In this document: piece by piece, positions 42,544 through 51,730 of the stretch | How positions within the stretch are numbered: the stretch's first letter is position 1 | How the letters are laid out: every line of letters begins with the position of its first letter | From: Azospirillum tabaci | GTDB lineage: Bacteria > Pseudomonadota > Alphaproteobacteria > Azospirillales > Azospirillaceae | Reading direction: 5' to 3' | NCBI RefSeq assembly: GCF_014596085.1 | Contig: NZ_JACCJY010000015.1 | Coordinates: 1-64,000, forward strand | Length of the DNA stretch: 64,000 bases | Notes under the pieces: model-generated | Seen by the model: the letters and a program-made list of their open reading frames with translations, nothing else | What the model was told of the DNA's origin: nothing | Databases searched by the model: none | Made by a program: the position numbers and the translations under genes

Positions 42544-43599
42544 ATGCATCCAGCCCCGACGCTCACCCAGGCGCGACAACCAGCCGCACCCCAAACCATT
42601 CGTGTGACGATGCAGTCCTCCCTTTCCGGTTCCCTTAGCTGTTGGGTCGTGTCGGACGGCAAGCCCGGCATGGAAAACCAGTGCATCGGCCTTGCCGAAG
42701 CGCTGGGCCTCACCCCCGTCGTGAAACGCGTGCGGCTGCGCAGCCCCTGGAGGCAGCTCAGCCCGTTCCTGCGGCTGGGCAACCGCTTCGCCGCCGGGCC
42801 GGAGGGCGATCCCATCCGCGCGCCCTGGCCCGACCTGATGATCGGGTCGGGTCGCCAAGCCATCGCGCCGCTGCTGGCCGCCCGCAAGCAGTCGCGCGGT
42901 CGGACCTTCACCGTCTACATCCAGGACCCGCAGATCAACCCGCGTCATTTCGGCCTCGTCGTGGTGCCCCGCCACGACCGGCTGCGCGGCCCCAACGTCA
43001 TGGCCACCCGCGGCGCCCTGCACCGCGTGACGCCCAAGCTGCTGGCGGAGGCCGCGCAACGCCACGCTCCCCGGCTCGCCGACCTGCCGCACCCGCGCGT
43101 CGCCGTTCTGATCGGCGGCACCAACGGCGTCTACGCCCTGACCCCGACCATCATGGGCGATGTCGCGGAAAAGCTGTCGGAACTGGCCCGCGGCAACGGC
43201 GCCGGGCTGATGGTCACCCCGTCGCGCCGCACCGGCGCCGACAACGAGGCGATCCTGCGCGCCCGCCTGAACGGCCTGCCGGCGGAGGTGTGGGACGGCA
43301 CGGGGGAAAACCCCTATTTCGCCTATCTCGGCTTGGCCGATGCGGTGGTGGTGACCTGCGACAGCGTGTCCATGACCTCGGAAGCCTGCTCCACCGGCAA
43401 GCCGGTCTATGTGATCGAGCTGGAGGGCGGCTCGCCCAAGTTCCGCAGCTTCCACGAAGAACTTTACAAGGAAGGCATCACCCGGCCCTTCACCGGCGCT
43501 TTGGAACACTGGACTTACCAGACGTTGGACGACACCCGGCAAGTCGCCGAGGAGTTGCGCCATCGTCTTCTGGCTCACCGCGCCAAGCACGGCGCCTGA
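42544..43599 (+). CDS. ELM1-like (DUF1022) protein
   Basis: A 351-residue protein of the mitochondrial fission ELM1 family: CWVVSDGKPGMENQCIGLAEALGL, GSGRQAIAPLLAARK, VYIQDPQINPRHFGLVVVPRHD and DAVVVTCDSVSMTSEACSTGKPVYV. The layout resembles a GT-B glycosyltransferase. Plant ELM1 acts in mitochondrial fission, while the bacterial role is unknown and may involve surface glycan synthesis. The N-terminus may start at 42544 or at the ATG at 42610, which fits the conserved core better. Confidence 0.85.
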   Translation: MHPAPTLTQARQPAAPQTIRVTMQSSLSGSLSCWVVSDGKPGMENQCIGLAEALGLTPVVKRVRLRSPWRQLSPFLRLGNRFAAGPEGDPIRAPWPDLMIGSGRQAIAPLLAARKQSRGRTFTVYIQDPQINPRHFGLVVVPRHDRLRGPNVMATRGALHRVTPKLLAEAAQRHAPRLADLPHPRVAVLIGGTNGVYALTPTIMGDVAEKLSELARGNGAGLMVTPSRRTGADNEAILRARLNGLPAEVWDGTGENPYFAYLGLADAVVVTCDSVSMTSEACSTGKPVYVIELEGGSPKFRSFHEELYKEGITRPFTGALEHWTYQTLDDTRQVAEELRHRLLAHRAKHGA

Positions 43600-43763
43600 G
43601 GTTCAGAGAACGCCGCGCTCCGCGATGCTGCGACGCATCGTCGTTTGCTTGCGCTGACTGGGGGAGAATCCCGCCAAGGGGTTCATGAACGCCAATTCAT
43701 TTAGCGCGTGTCCCGGCGCATGGTAATTCGCCTTATCGCCGGGACGCATTTGGATCCTTTCGC

Positions 43764-44420
43764 ATGGTTTCGCCTGACGCGGTCCAGGATGCCTTCATCC
43801 GCTGCCTGGACGACGCCCCGATCAAGGATGCCCCCTATCGCCATTGGCTGTTGTCGCGCGCGCTTCCAGACGAGGCCGCGGACGGCATCGCCGCCCTGCC
43901 CTGGGCGCCGCCGCCGGGCGGCGACACCATGGGCAAGCGCGACACCAACAACGCCACCCGCAGCCACTTCTGTGCCCGTAGCCGCGCCGAGCACGCGGTC
44001 TGCGGCGCGGTCGCCACGGCCTTCCAAGGGCGGGCGGTGACAAAGGCGATCCAGCGGACCTGCGGCGTCGATCTGGCCGGCACCTCGCTGCGCATCGAAT
44101 ATTGCCAGGACACCGACGGCTTCTGGCTGGAGCCGCACACGGACATCGGCGTCAAGAAGTTCACGATGCTGATCTATCTCTCCAAGGGGCCGGACTGCGC
44201 CGACTGGGGCACCGACGTGCTGGACGCCACCCGCACCGTCGTCACCCGCGCGCCCTACGCCTTCAACGGGGGATTGGTCTTCGTTCCCGCGACGAACACT
44301 TGGCACGGCTTCGCGCCTCGCCCGATCCGCGGCGTGCGCAAATCGATCATCGTGAACTATGTCGGCCCGGAATGGCGCGCCCGCCACGAGCTGGCCTTCC
44401 CCGACACGCCCGTGGCCTGA
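43764..44420 (+). CDS. 2OG-Fe(II) oxygenase-like protein 1
   Basis: A 218-residue protein with the double-stranded beta-helix signature: LEPHTDIGVKKFTMLIYLS contains the metal H-x-D, and NTWHGFAPRPIRGVRKSIIVNYV holds the distal histidine and the 2-oxoglutarate arginine. It would hydroxylate a small molecule or protein. The next gene is a related enzyme 67 bases downstream, suggesting a two-step modification pathway. The substrate is unknown. There is no signal peptide. Confidence 0.8.
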   Translation: MVSPDAVQDAFIRCLDDAPIKDAPYRHWLLSRALPDEAADGIAALPWAPPPGGDTMGKRDTNNATRSHFCARSRAEHAVCGAVATAFQGRAVTKAIQRTCGVDLAGTSLRIEYCQDTDGFWLEPHTDIGVKKFTMLIYLSKGPDCADWGTDVLDATRTVVTRAPYAFNGGLVFVPATNTWHGFAPRPIRGVRKSIIVNYVGPEWRARHELAFPDTPVA

Positions 44421-44474
44421 GTTGCTGCCGTCTGAGTTGCTGCCGTCTGAGTTGCCGCCATCTGAGTTGCCGTC
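44418..44474. repeat. Four 15-bp tandem repeats between two oxygenase genes
   Basis: TGAGTTGCTGCCGTC occurs at 44418-44432 and 44433-44447, with the variants TGAGTTGCCGCCATC (44448-44462) and a truncated TGAGTTGCCGTC (44463-44474). The first copy begins with the stop codon of the upstream gene. Read in the frame of the downstream gene it would encode a Glu-Leu-Leu-Pro-Ser repeat. Confidence 0.9.
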
Positions 44475-44487
44475 TGGAGACCGCCTC

Positions 44488-45132
44488 ATGTCCATGCCCA
44501 CCTCCATGCTGGATCTGGACCGTTTCCACGCCACCCCGCTGCGGCACGACCCGTTTGACTTCCTCTGCGTTCCCGGCTTCGTGAAGCGGGAGCATCTGGA
44601 GGCGCTGCACCGCGACTACCCCAAGGTGGACAAGCCCGGCTCCATCCCCCTGGGCGTCTTTCCGCAGGGCCCGGCCTTCGACGCCCTGATCGAGGAGTTG
44701 CGCGGTGAGGCGGTCTGCCGTGCCTTTTCGGAGAAGTTCGGGCTGGACCTGTCGCGCTACCCCACCATGTTCACCGCCCGCGGCATGTGCCGGGCGACCG
44801 ACGGCAAGATCCACCCCGATTCGGCCAGCAAGATCGTCACCGTCCTGATCTACATGAACCCGCCCTGGGAGGCCGCGAGCGGGCGCCTGCGCGTGCTGCG
44901 CAGCCCGAACCTGGAGGATTACGCCGCCGAGGTGCCGCCGGACGAGGGCACGCTGCTGTGCTTCCGCCGCTCCGACACCTCCTGGCATGGCCACCATTCC
45001 TTCGAGGGCCGGCGCCGCGCGGTTCAGATGAATTGGGTCCGCAACAGCGTCTACATCTGGCACGAGCAGTGGCGCCACCGCGTCGGCGCCTGGCTGAAGA
45101 ACCGCAAGGTCGCGGCGCCGGCCCGCTGGTGA
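44488..45132 (+). CDS. 2OG-Fe(II) oxygenase-like protein 2
   Basis: A 214-residue protein with a similar layout to its neighbour: KIHPDSASKIVTVLIYMNPPWE (H-x-D) and SDTSWHGHHSFEGRRRAVQMNWV (distal histidine and arginine). The ATG at 44488 follows TGGAGA; the open frame extends upstream through the 15-bp repeats to 44359. It is probably co-transcribed with the first oxygenase gene. Such pairs occur near polysaccharide or natural-product genes, but no such genes are seen here. Confidence 0.78.
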   Translation: MSMPTSMLDLDRFHATPLRHDPFDFLCVPGFVKREHLEALHRDYPKVDKPGSIPLGVFPQGPAFDALIEELRGEAVCRAFSEKFGLDLSRYPTMFTARGMCRATDGKIHPDSASKIVTVLIYMNPPWEAASGRLRVLRSPNLEDYAAEVPPDEGTLLCFRRSDTSWHGHHSFEGRRRAVQMNWVRNSVYIWHEQWRHRVGAWLKNRKVAAPARW

Positions 45133-45279
45133 GGGGCATTCCTCGGGCGGTCGGGGTGAAACATCGTCCCCATGATGGGCCGGCATGGCAGGCTTTCCGA
45201 TGACAGCGCGCCGGAACTGGACCATATGTTCGGCGCGGCCCTATGGTCCGCGTCAGACCAGATCGTGACGGACAGAGCG

Positions 45280-46266
45280 ATGCCCAGCACCCACCACACC
45301 AAGGTTCTCATCATCGGCGCCGGCCCTGCCGGCTACACCGCGGCCATCTACGCGGCGCGCGCCAACCTGCAGCCGCTGATGGTGCAGGGCATGCAGCCGG
45401 GCGGCCAGCTCATGATCACCACCGACGTCGAGAATTATCCCGGCTTCGCCGACCCCATCCAGGGGCCGTGGCTGATGGAGCAGATGCAGAAGCAGGCGGA
45501 GCATGTCGGGACCAAGATGGTCTTCGACCTGATCACCGACGTCGACTTCAGCCAGCGCCCCTTCGTCTGCAAGGGCGACTCGGGTGATACCTACACCGCC
45601 GACAGCGTCATCATCGCGACCGGCGCGCAGGCGCGCTGGCTGGGCATCTCCAGCGAGGAGATCTACCGCGGCTTCGGCGTGTCGGCCTGCGCCACCTGCG
45701 ACGGCTTCTTCTTCCGCGGCAAGGAGATCGCGGTGATCGGCGGCGGCAACTCCGCGGTGGAGGAGGCGCTGTACCTCACCAACCACGCCTCCAAGGTGAC
45801 GGTCATCCACCGCCGCGACAGCTTCCGCGCCGAGCGGATCATGCAGGACCGGCTGTTCCGCAACCCCAAGATCGAGGTGGTCTGGGACAGCGTCGTCGAG
45901 GAGATCGTCGGCGAGGGCGACGGCTCCCTGGGCAACCCACGCGGCGTCACCGGCGTGCGCGTGAAGAACGTGAAGTCGGGCGAGGAGCGGGTGATCCCGG
46001 TGGCCGGCGTCTTCGTCGCCATCGGCCATGTGCCCGCCACCGCCGTCTTCCAGGGCAAGGTGGAGACCGACTCCGAGGGCTACATCGTCACCGCCCCCGA
46101 TTCGACGGCCACCAACGTGCCGGGCGTCTTCGCCGCGGGCGACGTGAAGGACAAGATCTACCGGCAGGCCGTCACCGCCGCCGGCATGGGCTGCATGGCC
46201 GCCCTGGAGGCCGAGCGCTGGCTGGCCCACCACGAGGGCGAGCCGAGCCCGGCGGGCAACTGGTAA
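45280..46266 (+). CDS. trxB: Thioredoxin-disulfide reductase
   Basis: The 328-residue flavoprotein has the FAD motif VLIIGAGPAGYTAAIYAAR, the redox pair in SACATCDGFFF, the NADPH motif VIGGGNSAVEEALYLT and the C-terminal GVFAAGDVKDKIYRQAVTAAG. It reduces thioredoxin with NADPH in the cytosol. The ATG at 45280 gives the family start; an open frame reaches 45172. Confidence 0.96.
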   Translation: MPSTHHTKVLIIGAGPAGYTAAIYAARANLQPLMVQGMQPGGQLMITTDVENYPGFADPIQGPWLMEQMQKQAEHVGTKMVFDLITDVDFSQRPFVCKGDSGDTYTADSVIIATGAQARWLGISSEEIYRGFGVSACATCDGFFFRGKEIAVIGGGNSAVEEALYLTNHASKVTVIHRRDSFRAERIMQDRLFRNPKIEVVWDSVVEEIVGEGDGSLGNPRGVTGVRVKNVKSGEERVIPVAGVFVAIGHVPATAVFQGKVETDSEGYIVTAPDSTATNVPGVFAAGDVKDKIYRQAVTAAGMGCMAALEAERWLAHHEGEPSPAGNW

Positions 46267-46314
46267 GCCGTTGGCGGGGGCCGGGCGACCGGCCCCCCAT
46301 CCCGCCCCGGTTGG

Positions 46315-46770
46315 TCAGCGTCGGTTCATCATCCCATCGACGCTGAACCGCCCGGCCCCGGCGGCGATCAACGCAAGGAAGCCGCCGATGATGGCGAGGT
46401 TCTTCATGAACTGGATGCGCTGCATCCCCTGCGCCTCCGGCGGGTAGGCCCAGTAGCGGTGGGCGATCAGCGTCGCCATGATGGTGAAGAGGACCACCGC
46501 CGCCGCGGCCAGCCGCGTCCAGGCCCCCAGCACCACGGCCAGACCCCCGAAGCACTCCACCGCACCGCCCAGCGCGGCCAGCAGCATCGGCATGGGCAGC
46601 CCCTGTCCAGCCAGATTCCCGGCGAATCCGCCGAGGTTCATCAGCTTGCCGAAGCCGCTCTCCACGAAGATCGCCCCGATCAGCAGCCTTGCGGCCAGCA
46701 GCAGGAGATCCTGCCCGCCCGTCGCCGCCCGGTCCGCTCCCCGCGCTCTGTCGTAATTGTAGGAGGCCAT
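46315..46770 (-). CDS. DoxX family membrane protein
   Basis: A 151-residue protein with four transmembrane helices and the family pattern LLLAARLLIGAIFVESGFGKLMNLGGFAGNLAGQGLP and ECFGGLAVVLGAWTRLAAAAV. DoxX proteins are of uncertain function, often tied to thiol or oxidative stress. The start at 46770 has GGGAGAGGG upstream. It lies downstream of dps on the same strand but beyond the dps terminator. Confidence 0.88.
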   Translation of the reverse strand: MASYNYDRARGADRAATGGQDLLLLAARLLIGAIFVESGFGKLMNLGGFAGNLAGQGLPMPMLLAALGGAVECFGGLAVVLGAWTRLAAAAVVLFTIMATLIAHRYWAYPPEAQGMQRIQFMKNLAIIGGFLALIAAGAGRFSVDGMMNRR

Positions 46771-46856
46771 GGCGCCCTCTCCCGCGTCCATCGGACATCC
46801 CTGGAGAACGCGCGCCGCCACCCGGTTGTTTCCCCTTGTTGTTTTGTTTGGCCCAA

Positions 46857-46891
46857 AAAGGACGGGGCGCCGCCCCGAAGGACGGCGCCCC
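46857..46891 (-). terminator. Terminator of dps
   Basis: On the minus strand a GGGGCGCCG/CGGCGCCCC stem (46864-46891) is followed by GTCCTTTTT, an intrinsic terminator 31 bases past the dps stop. Confidence 0.8.
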
Positions 46892-46921
46892 ATCGAATCG
46901 CGGGCCGCTGGACGGTGCCGA

Positions 46922-47389
46922 CTACTCCAGCATGGAGCGCAGCATCCAGGCGGTCTTCTCGTGGATCTGCAGGCGCTGGGTCAGCAGGTCGGCGGTCGGC
47001 TGGTCGTTGGCCTCCTCGGCGGTCGGGAAGACCTTCCGGGCGGTGCGGGCGACGGCCTCGTGCCCCTCGACGAGCTGGCGCAGCATCTCCTGCGCGTTCG
47101 GAACGCCCTGCTCCTCCTTGATCGAGGCGAGCTTGGTGAACTGAGAGAAGCTGCCCGGCGCCGGATAGCCGAGCGCGCGGATGCGCTCCGCCACCTCGTC
47201 CAGGGCGGTCCACAGCTCCGTGTACTGGGTCATGAACATGGTGTGGAGCGTGTTGAACATCGGCCCCGTGACGTTCCAGTGGAAGGAATGCGTCTTCAGA
47301 TACAGGGCGAAGGTGTCGGCGAGCACGTTGTTCAGGCCTTCGGCAATGGCCTTGCGGTCGGCTTCCGCGATCCCGATGTCGATCTGCAT
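46922..47389 (-). CDS. dps: Dps family DNA-binding ferritin
   Basis: A 155-residue four-helix protein. [20 protein letters not shown] contains the ferroxidase histidines, and the partner acidic residues lie in [16 protein letters not shown]. Dps dodecamers oxidise and store iron using hydrogen peroxide and protect DNA. It lacks a long lysine-rich N-terminal tail, so DNA binding may be weak. A 17-bp palindrome of Irr-box type lies 86-102 bases upstream, implying iron-responsive control. Confidence 0.94.
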   Translation of the reverse strand: MQIDIGIAEADRKAIAEGLNNVLADTFALYLKTHSFHWNVTGPMFNTLHTMFMTQYTELWTALDEVAERIRALGYPAPGSFSQFTKLASIKEEQGVPNAQEMLRQLVEGHEAVARTARKVFPTAEEANDQPTADLLTQRLQIHEKTAWMLRSMLE

Positions 47390-47474
47390 GGTTTCTCAAT
47401 CCTCCGAGGGGTTGTCTTCCATTCTGGGCTGCAATCGAGGCTACGCCCCGCCGTATCCCAGGTAAAGTCCCTAC

Positions 47475-47491
47475 TTTAGAAAGTTTCTAAA
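47475..47491. promoter_or_regulatory. Irr-type iron control palindrome upstream of dps
   Basis: TTTAGAAAGTTTCTAAA is a perfect palindrome around a single G. It matches the iron control element pattern TTTAGAA-N3-TTCTAAA bound by Irr in Alphaproteobacteria. It lies 86 bases upstream of the dps ATG. The Cache-protein gene is also on the minus strand and ends at 47629, so only dps is a natural target. Confidence 0.75.
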
Positions 47492-47628
47492 AAGCAGCCC
47501 TGCGCAACCCGCATGCCCCGGCATGCCGTGAAGGCCACTCCGACAAGCTTGGGCGCGCCCGGCACGGGTCAAGATGTGCGCCGCAACAGCATCCGTATCA
47601 AGCGTCCCGAAGGTCCGGCGCCGCGGCG

Positions 47629-48120
47629 TCAATGGTACACACCGACGTAGGCGACCAGATCCTGGCCCGGCACGCGCTTCACGAAGGTCGTTTTCGGCTC
47701 GATCCGGTTGCTGGCCGGGTTCAGCCAGCGATACTCCACCCAGCCTTCGCCCGAGTCCCGCGCCACCGACAGGATGTCGCGGACGATGTCGTGCCCGTCC
47801 GGGTCCTTCACGTTGATCACGCTCATCCCGACCCCGGCGGGCCGGGGCGGATAGACCTTCCACACGCCGGCGAAGTCGATGACGGTGACGTAGAGCGCGC
47901 CGTGCCGGAACTCGCCATCGCGGTTGAACGCCGCCGCCGCCGCCTCCAGCCCCTGGGCGGCGACCAGATCCGCCGCCTTCAGCGCGATGGCGCGGACCTG
48001 CTCCCGCTCCGGGTCGCCGGGCTGGGCGCGGACGCCCGCGGGATGGACCGTCGCGACCAGAAGGGCCGTCAGCAAAACCCATAAGACGCGGAGCGGCGGC
48101 GTTCGGACGAAGGTGCTCAT
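47629..48120 (-). CDS. Secreted single Cache-domain protein
   Basis: A 163-residue protein with a signal peptide (hydrophobic LWVLLTALLVATVHPAGVRA, about 13-32) and a Cache_2-type domain: NRDGEFRHGALYVTVIDFAGVW, DPDGHDIVRDILSVARDSGEGWVEYRW and KTTFVKRVPGQDLVAYVGVY. Stand-alone Cache proteins may serve as soluble periplasmic ligand binders for chemoreceptors or kinases. No receptor gene adjoins it. Confidence 0.85.
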   Translation of the reverse strand: MSTFVRTPPLRVLWVLLTALLVATVHPAGVRAQPGDPEREQVRAIALKAADLVAAQGLEAAAAAFNRDGEFRHGALYVTVIDFAGVWKVYPPRPAGVGMSVINVKDPDGHDIVRDILSVARDSGEGWVEYRWLNPASNRIEPKTTFVKRVPGQDLVAYVGVYH

Positions 48121-48366
48121 GGCAAATCCCCCGGACCGGCCAATGCGGGAACGTCATGCGGAACAGGGCGCCGATCGGTTCGCCCACTGTCGAAAGAAAG
48201 TCGGCCTCCGGCAATCCGCAATCCTGCGGCCTATTGCCGCAAAGTTCCGCGCGCGCCACACTGTCCTAAACGTCCGGAACCACGAAGGCCCGCCCAGCCT
48301 CCGCCGATCGATCGGCCCCATCCAACGGAGCGCGCCGGCCCGGACTGCAATTGGGAGGAGCATCGC

Positions 48367-49290
48367 ATGCGCATCGCAATCATGGGGGCGGGCGCGGTCG
48401 GCGGCTATTTCGGCGCGCGCCTCGCCGCCGTCCGCGGAGCCGAGGTGCATTTCATCGCCCGCGGCCGGCATCTGGAGGCCATCCGCCGCGGCGGCCTGCG
48501 GATCGAGAGCGAGGCCGCCCCCCTGCATTTGACCGACGTCCGCGCGACCGACGACCCGGCGGAGGTCGGGCCGGTGGACCTCGTGCTGTTCGCCGTCAAG
48601 CTGTGGGACACCGACCGCGCGGCGGAGGCCTGCCGGCCCCTGGTGAAGCCGGGCACCGTGGTCGTCACCGTGCAGAACGGCGTCACCGGCATGGACACGC
48701 TGTGCCAGATCCTGGGGCGGGAGCATGTGGCGGGTGGAGTCGCCCACATCGGCGCCACCATCGCCGCCCCCGGCGTGATCCGCCACACCGGGACGCTGGC
48801 CCGCCTGACCTACGGGGAGCTGGACGGGCGCCCCTCCCCCCGGCTGACCGCCTTCCACGCGCTGGCCGAGGCGGCCGGGTTCGAGGCGGTGCTGTCCGCG
48901 GCGATCCTGCGCGCGCAGTGGGAGAAGTTCGCCTTCCTGGCGCCCTTCAGCGGGGTCACCGCCCTGACCCGCCAGCCCGCCGGGGTGATCCGCCGCGTTC
49001 CGGAAAGCCGCGCCCTGTTCCTGGACGCGGTGGCCGAGGTCGCGCGGCTCGCCCGCGCCCGCGACATCGATCTGGGCACCGGCATCGTCGCCCGCGTCGA
49101 GGCGCTGCTGGACGGCCTGCCGCCCGCCATGACCTCCTCCATGCTGAACGACCTGACGCGCGGCGGACGGCTGGAACTGCCCTGGCTGTCCGGGGCGGTG
49201 GTGCAGCTGGGGTCGGAGCTGGGGGTGCCGACGCCCGTCCACCGGGTGATCGCGGCGGCCCTGGCGCCCTACGCCGACGGACCGCCCTAA
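48367..49290 (+). CDS. panE: 2-dehydropantoate 2-reductase
   Basis: The 307-residue protein shows the NADP-binding MRIAIMGAGAVGGYFGARLA, LVLFAVKLWDTD and TVQNGVTGMDTL, and the C-terminal KetoPantoate reductase domain with WEKFAFLAPFSGVTAL and the conserved MTSSMLNDLTRGGRLEL. The reaction reduces ketopantoate to pantoate for coenzyme A. PanE-like paralogues with other ketoacid substrates occur, so the symbol is by family. GGGAGGAG precedes the ATG. Confidence 0.88.
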   Translation: MRIAIMGAGAVGGYFGARLAAVRGAEVHFIARGRHLEAIRRGGLRIESEAAPLHLTDVRATDDPAEVGPVDLVLFAVKLWDTDRAAEACRPLVKPGTVVVTVQNGVTGMDTLCQILGREHVAGGVAHIGATIAAPGVIRHTGTLARLTYGELDGRPSPRLTAFHALAEAAGFEAVLSAAILRAQWEKFAFLAPFSGVTALTRQPAGVIRRVPESRALFLDAVAEVARLARARDIDLGTGIVARVEALLDGLPPAMTSSMLNDLTRGGRLELPWLSGAVVQLGSELGVPTPVHRVIAAALAPYADGPP

Positions 49291-49536
49291 GGAATGACAC
49301 CCCAGCGGGGGCGGCGTGACGTCATGCCGCCCCTTTTTTCCATCGACAGGTCCCCCGCCACGGGTGGACCATAACCTTGAAAAGGCACTGTTTTTAAAGC
49401 ACCGGACCAGTCCGGCACCCTGTCAGGGCCATGCGCGCCGCCGGTGCTTCCGGCCACAGCGTCCCACCCGGCCCACCCAGGCCACCCGGCGTTCCGGCCG
49501 ATGCCCACACGGGAAGACGCCATACGGGAGGTGTGC

Positions 49537-51576
49537 ATGCCCCATACACAGATCCAGACGGCCCGCTGCGCTGCGCTGGTCGGCCCTTATCTCAGCGGCA
49601 AGACATCGCTTCTGGAAAGCCTGCTGTCCGCCGCCGGGGCGACCACGCGCAAGGGCAGCGTCCGCGACGGCAACGCGGTCGGCGACAGCTCCCCCGAGGC
49701 CAAGGCCCGGCAGATGAGCGTCGAGGTCAACGTCGCCTCCTTCGAGTTCCTGGGCGAGCGCTGGAGCGTGCTCGACTGCCCCGGCTCGGTGGAGCTGGCC
49801 TGCGAGACGCAGAGCGCCCTGATGGTGGCGGACGTCGCGGTGATCGTGGCGGAGGCGGCGCCGGAAAAGGCCGTGCTGCTCGCCCCCCTGTTCAAGTTCC
49901 TCGACGACAACCGCATCCCCCACCTGCTGTTCATCAACAAGGTGGACAGTCTGGGCGACCTGCGGGTGCGCGACGTGGTGCAGGCCTATCAGGCGGTGTC
50001 GGCGCGCAAGCTGGTGCTGCGCGAGGTGCCGATCCGCGAGGGCGGGAAGATCACCGGCTTCGTCGATCTGGTCAGCGAGCGCGCCTGGCACTTCAACCCG
50101 CACAAGCCGTCCAACCTCGTCCAGATCCCCGACAGCCTGAAGGACCGCGAGCACGAGGCGCGGCAGGAGATGCTGGAGGCGGTGGCCGACTATGACGACG
50201 CGCTTCTGGAAAAGCTGCTGGAGGACGTCGCCCCCGACACGCAGGAGGTCTACGACCGGCTGGCCAGCGAGCTGGCCGACGACCTGATCGTTCCGGTCTT
50301 CTTCGGCTCGGCGGAGAACGACAACGGCATCCGCCGCCTGCTGAAGGCGCTGCGCCACGAGGGACCCGACGTCGCCACCACGGCGGAGCGCGCCGGCATC
50401 CCCGCCGAAGCCACGGTGGCCGCCCAGGTCTTCAAGACGCTGAACGGCTCCCACGCCGGCAAGATCAGCCTCGCGCGGGTCTGGCGCGGCACGGTCAACG
50501 ACGGCATGACGCTCGGCGGGGAACGGGTGTCCGGCGTCTTCCGCATGATGGGCCACAACCAGGAGAAGCTGTCGCAGGCGGTGGCGGGCGAGGTGGTGGC
50601 GCTCGGCCGGCTCGACAAGGCGGCGACCGGCGACCTGCTGACCGACAAGGGCAACGCCGGCCGGTCGGCGCCGTGGCCGGAGCTGCCGCCCCCCGTCTTC
50701 GGCCTCGCCCTGCACGCCCAGAACCGCAACGACGAGGTGAAGCTGACCGCGGCAATCCAGAAGCTGGTCGAGGAGGACCCGTCGCTGAAGCTGGAGCAGT
50801 CCACCGACACCGGCGAGCTGGTGCTGTGGGGCCAGGGCGACATCCATCTCCAGATCGCCATGGACCGGCTGCGCAACAAGTTCAACGTCACGGTCAAGGG
50901 CGTGCCGCCGCAGGTGCCCTACCGCGAGTCGATCCGCAAGGGCACCTCCCACCACGCCCGCTACAAGCGGCAGACCGGTGGCCACGGCCAGTTCGCCGAC
51001 ATCCATGTGGAGGTCAAGCCGCTGCCCCGCGGCGCCGGCTTCCAGTTCGAGGACGGCATCGTCGGCGGCGTCGTGCCGCGCCAGTTCATCCCGGCGGTGG
51101 AAACCGGTGTCCGCGACTATGCGGTGCGCGGGCCGCTGGGCTTCCCCGTGGTGGATTTCGCGGTGAGGCTGACCGGCGGCCAGTTCCACGCGGTGGACAG
51201 CTCCGAAATGGCCTTCAAGACGGTGGCGCGGCAGGCGATGACCGAGGCGCTTCCGGCCTGCGAGCCGGTGCTGCTGGAGCCGATCCTGACCGTCTCCATC
51301 GCCGTGCCCAGCGACTTCACCTCGAAGGTGCAGCGGCTGGTCAGCGGGCGGCGCGGGCAGATCCTCGGCTACGACGCGCGCCCCGGCTGGCAGGGCTGGG
51401 ACGAGGTGAAGGCCTATCTGCCGCAGGCCGAGATGCACGACCTGATCGTCGAGCTGCGCTCGCTGTCGCTCGGCGTCGGCACCTTCACCTGGAGCTTCGA
51501 ACGGCTGCAGGAATTGACCGGCAAGGCCGCCGACAAGGCGGTGGAGATCCGCAAGGAGACGCTGGCCGCGCAGTAG
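49537..51576 (+). CDS. Elongation factor G-like protein
   Basis: A 679-residue EF-G paralogue. The G domain has degenerate motifs: G1 is [14 protein letters not shown]3 is LDCPGS in place of DxPG, and G4 is FINKVD. EF-G domains II to V follow, ending in the typical [25 protein letters not shown]. This protein matches the fusA2-like 'elongation factor G-like' family found next to unrelated genes in Alphaproteobacteria, rather than the housekeeping fusA of the ribosomal operon. The ATG at 49537 has GGGAGGTG upstream. A role in stress translation or ribosome recycling is possible but unproved. Confidence 0.87.
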   Translation: MPHTQIQTARCAALVGPYLSGKTSLLESLLSAAGATTRKGSVRDGNAVGDSSPEAKARQMSVEVNVASFEFLGERWSVLDCPGSVELACETQSALMVADVAVIVAEAAPEKAVLLAPLFKFLDDNRIPHLLFINKVDSLGDLRVRDVVQAYQAVSARKLVLREVPIREGGKITGFVDLVSERAWHFNPHKPSNLVQIPDSLKDREHEARQEMLEAVADYDDALLEKLLEDVAPDTQEVYDRLASELADDLIVPVFFGSAENDNGIRRLLKALRHEGPDVATTAERAGIPAEATVAAQVFKTLNGSHAGKISLARVWRGTVNDGMTLGGERVSGVFRMMGHNQEKLSQAVAGEVVALGRLDKAATGDLLTDKGNAGRSAPWPELPPPVFGLALHAQNRNDEVKLTAAIQKLVEEDPSLKLEQSTDTGELVLWGQGDIHLQIAMDRLRNKFNVTVKGVPPQVPYRESIRKGTSHHARYKRQTGGHGQFADIHVEVKPLPRGAGFQFEDGIVGGVVPRQFIPAVETGVRDYAVRGPLGFPVVDFAVRLTGGQFHAVDSSEMAFKTVARQAMTEALPACEPVLLEPILTVSIAVPSDFTSKVQRLVSGRRGQILGYDARPGWQGWDEVKAYLPQAEMHDLIVELRSLSLGVGTFTWSFERLQELTGKAADKAVEIRKETLAAQ

Positions 51577-51587
51577 ATCCTCGAATT

Positions 51588-51621
51588 CCCTCTCCCGCCC
51601 CTGTCCGGGAGCGGGAGAGGG
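51588..51621. repeat. C/G-rich palindromic repeat after the EF-G-like gene
   Basis: CCCTCTCCCGC (51588-51598) pairs with GCGGGAGAGGG (51611-51621). The sequence resembles the hairpins at 18987-19117, suggesting a dispersed extragenic palindrome. It could also act as a terminator. Confidence 0.7.
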
Positions 51622-51730
51622 GGCTCGTTTCCGGTCCAAATCGGTCGATTCACCCTGTCCATGGCCCTTCTGCATCCCCACGTGTCGTCCGATTCATTCA
51701 ATCGACCGCACACGAAAGGAACAGCGCGCC

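Noticed and set aside
49423..51681. A 752-codon frame opposite the EF-G-like gene
   Set aside because: It is antisense to a clear EF-G family protein and has no recognisable domain.
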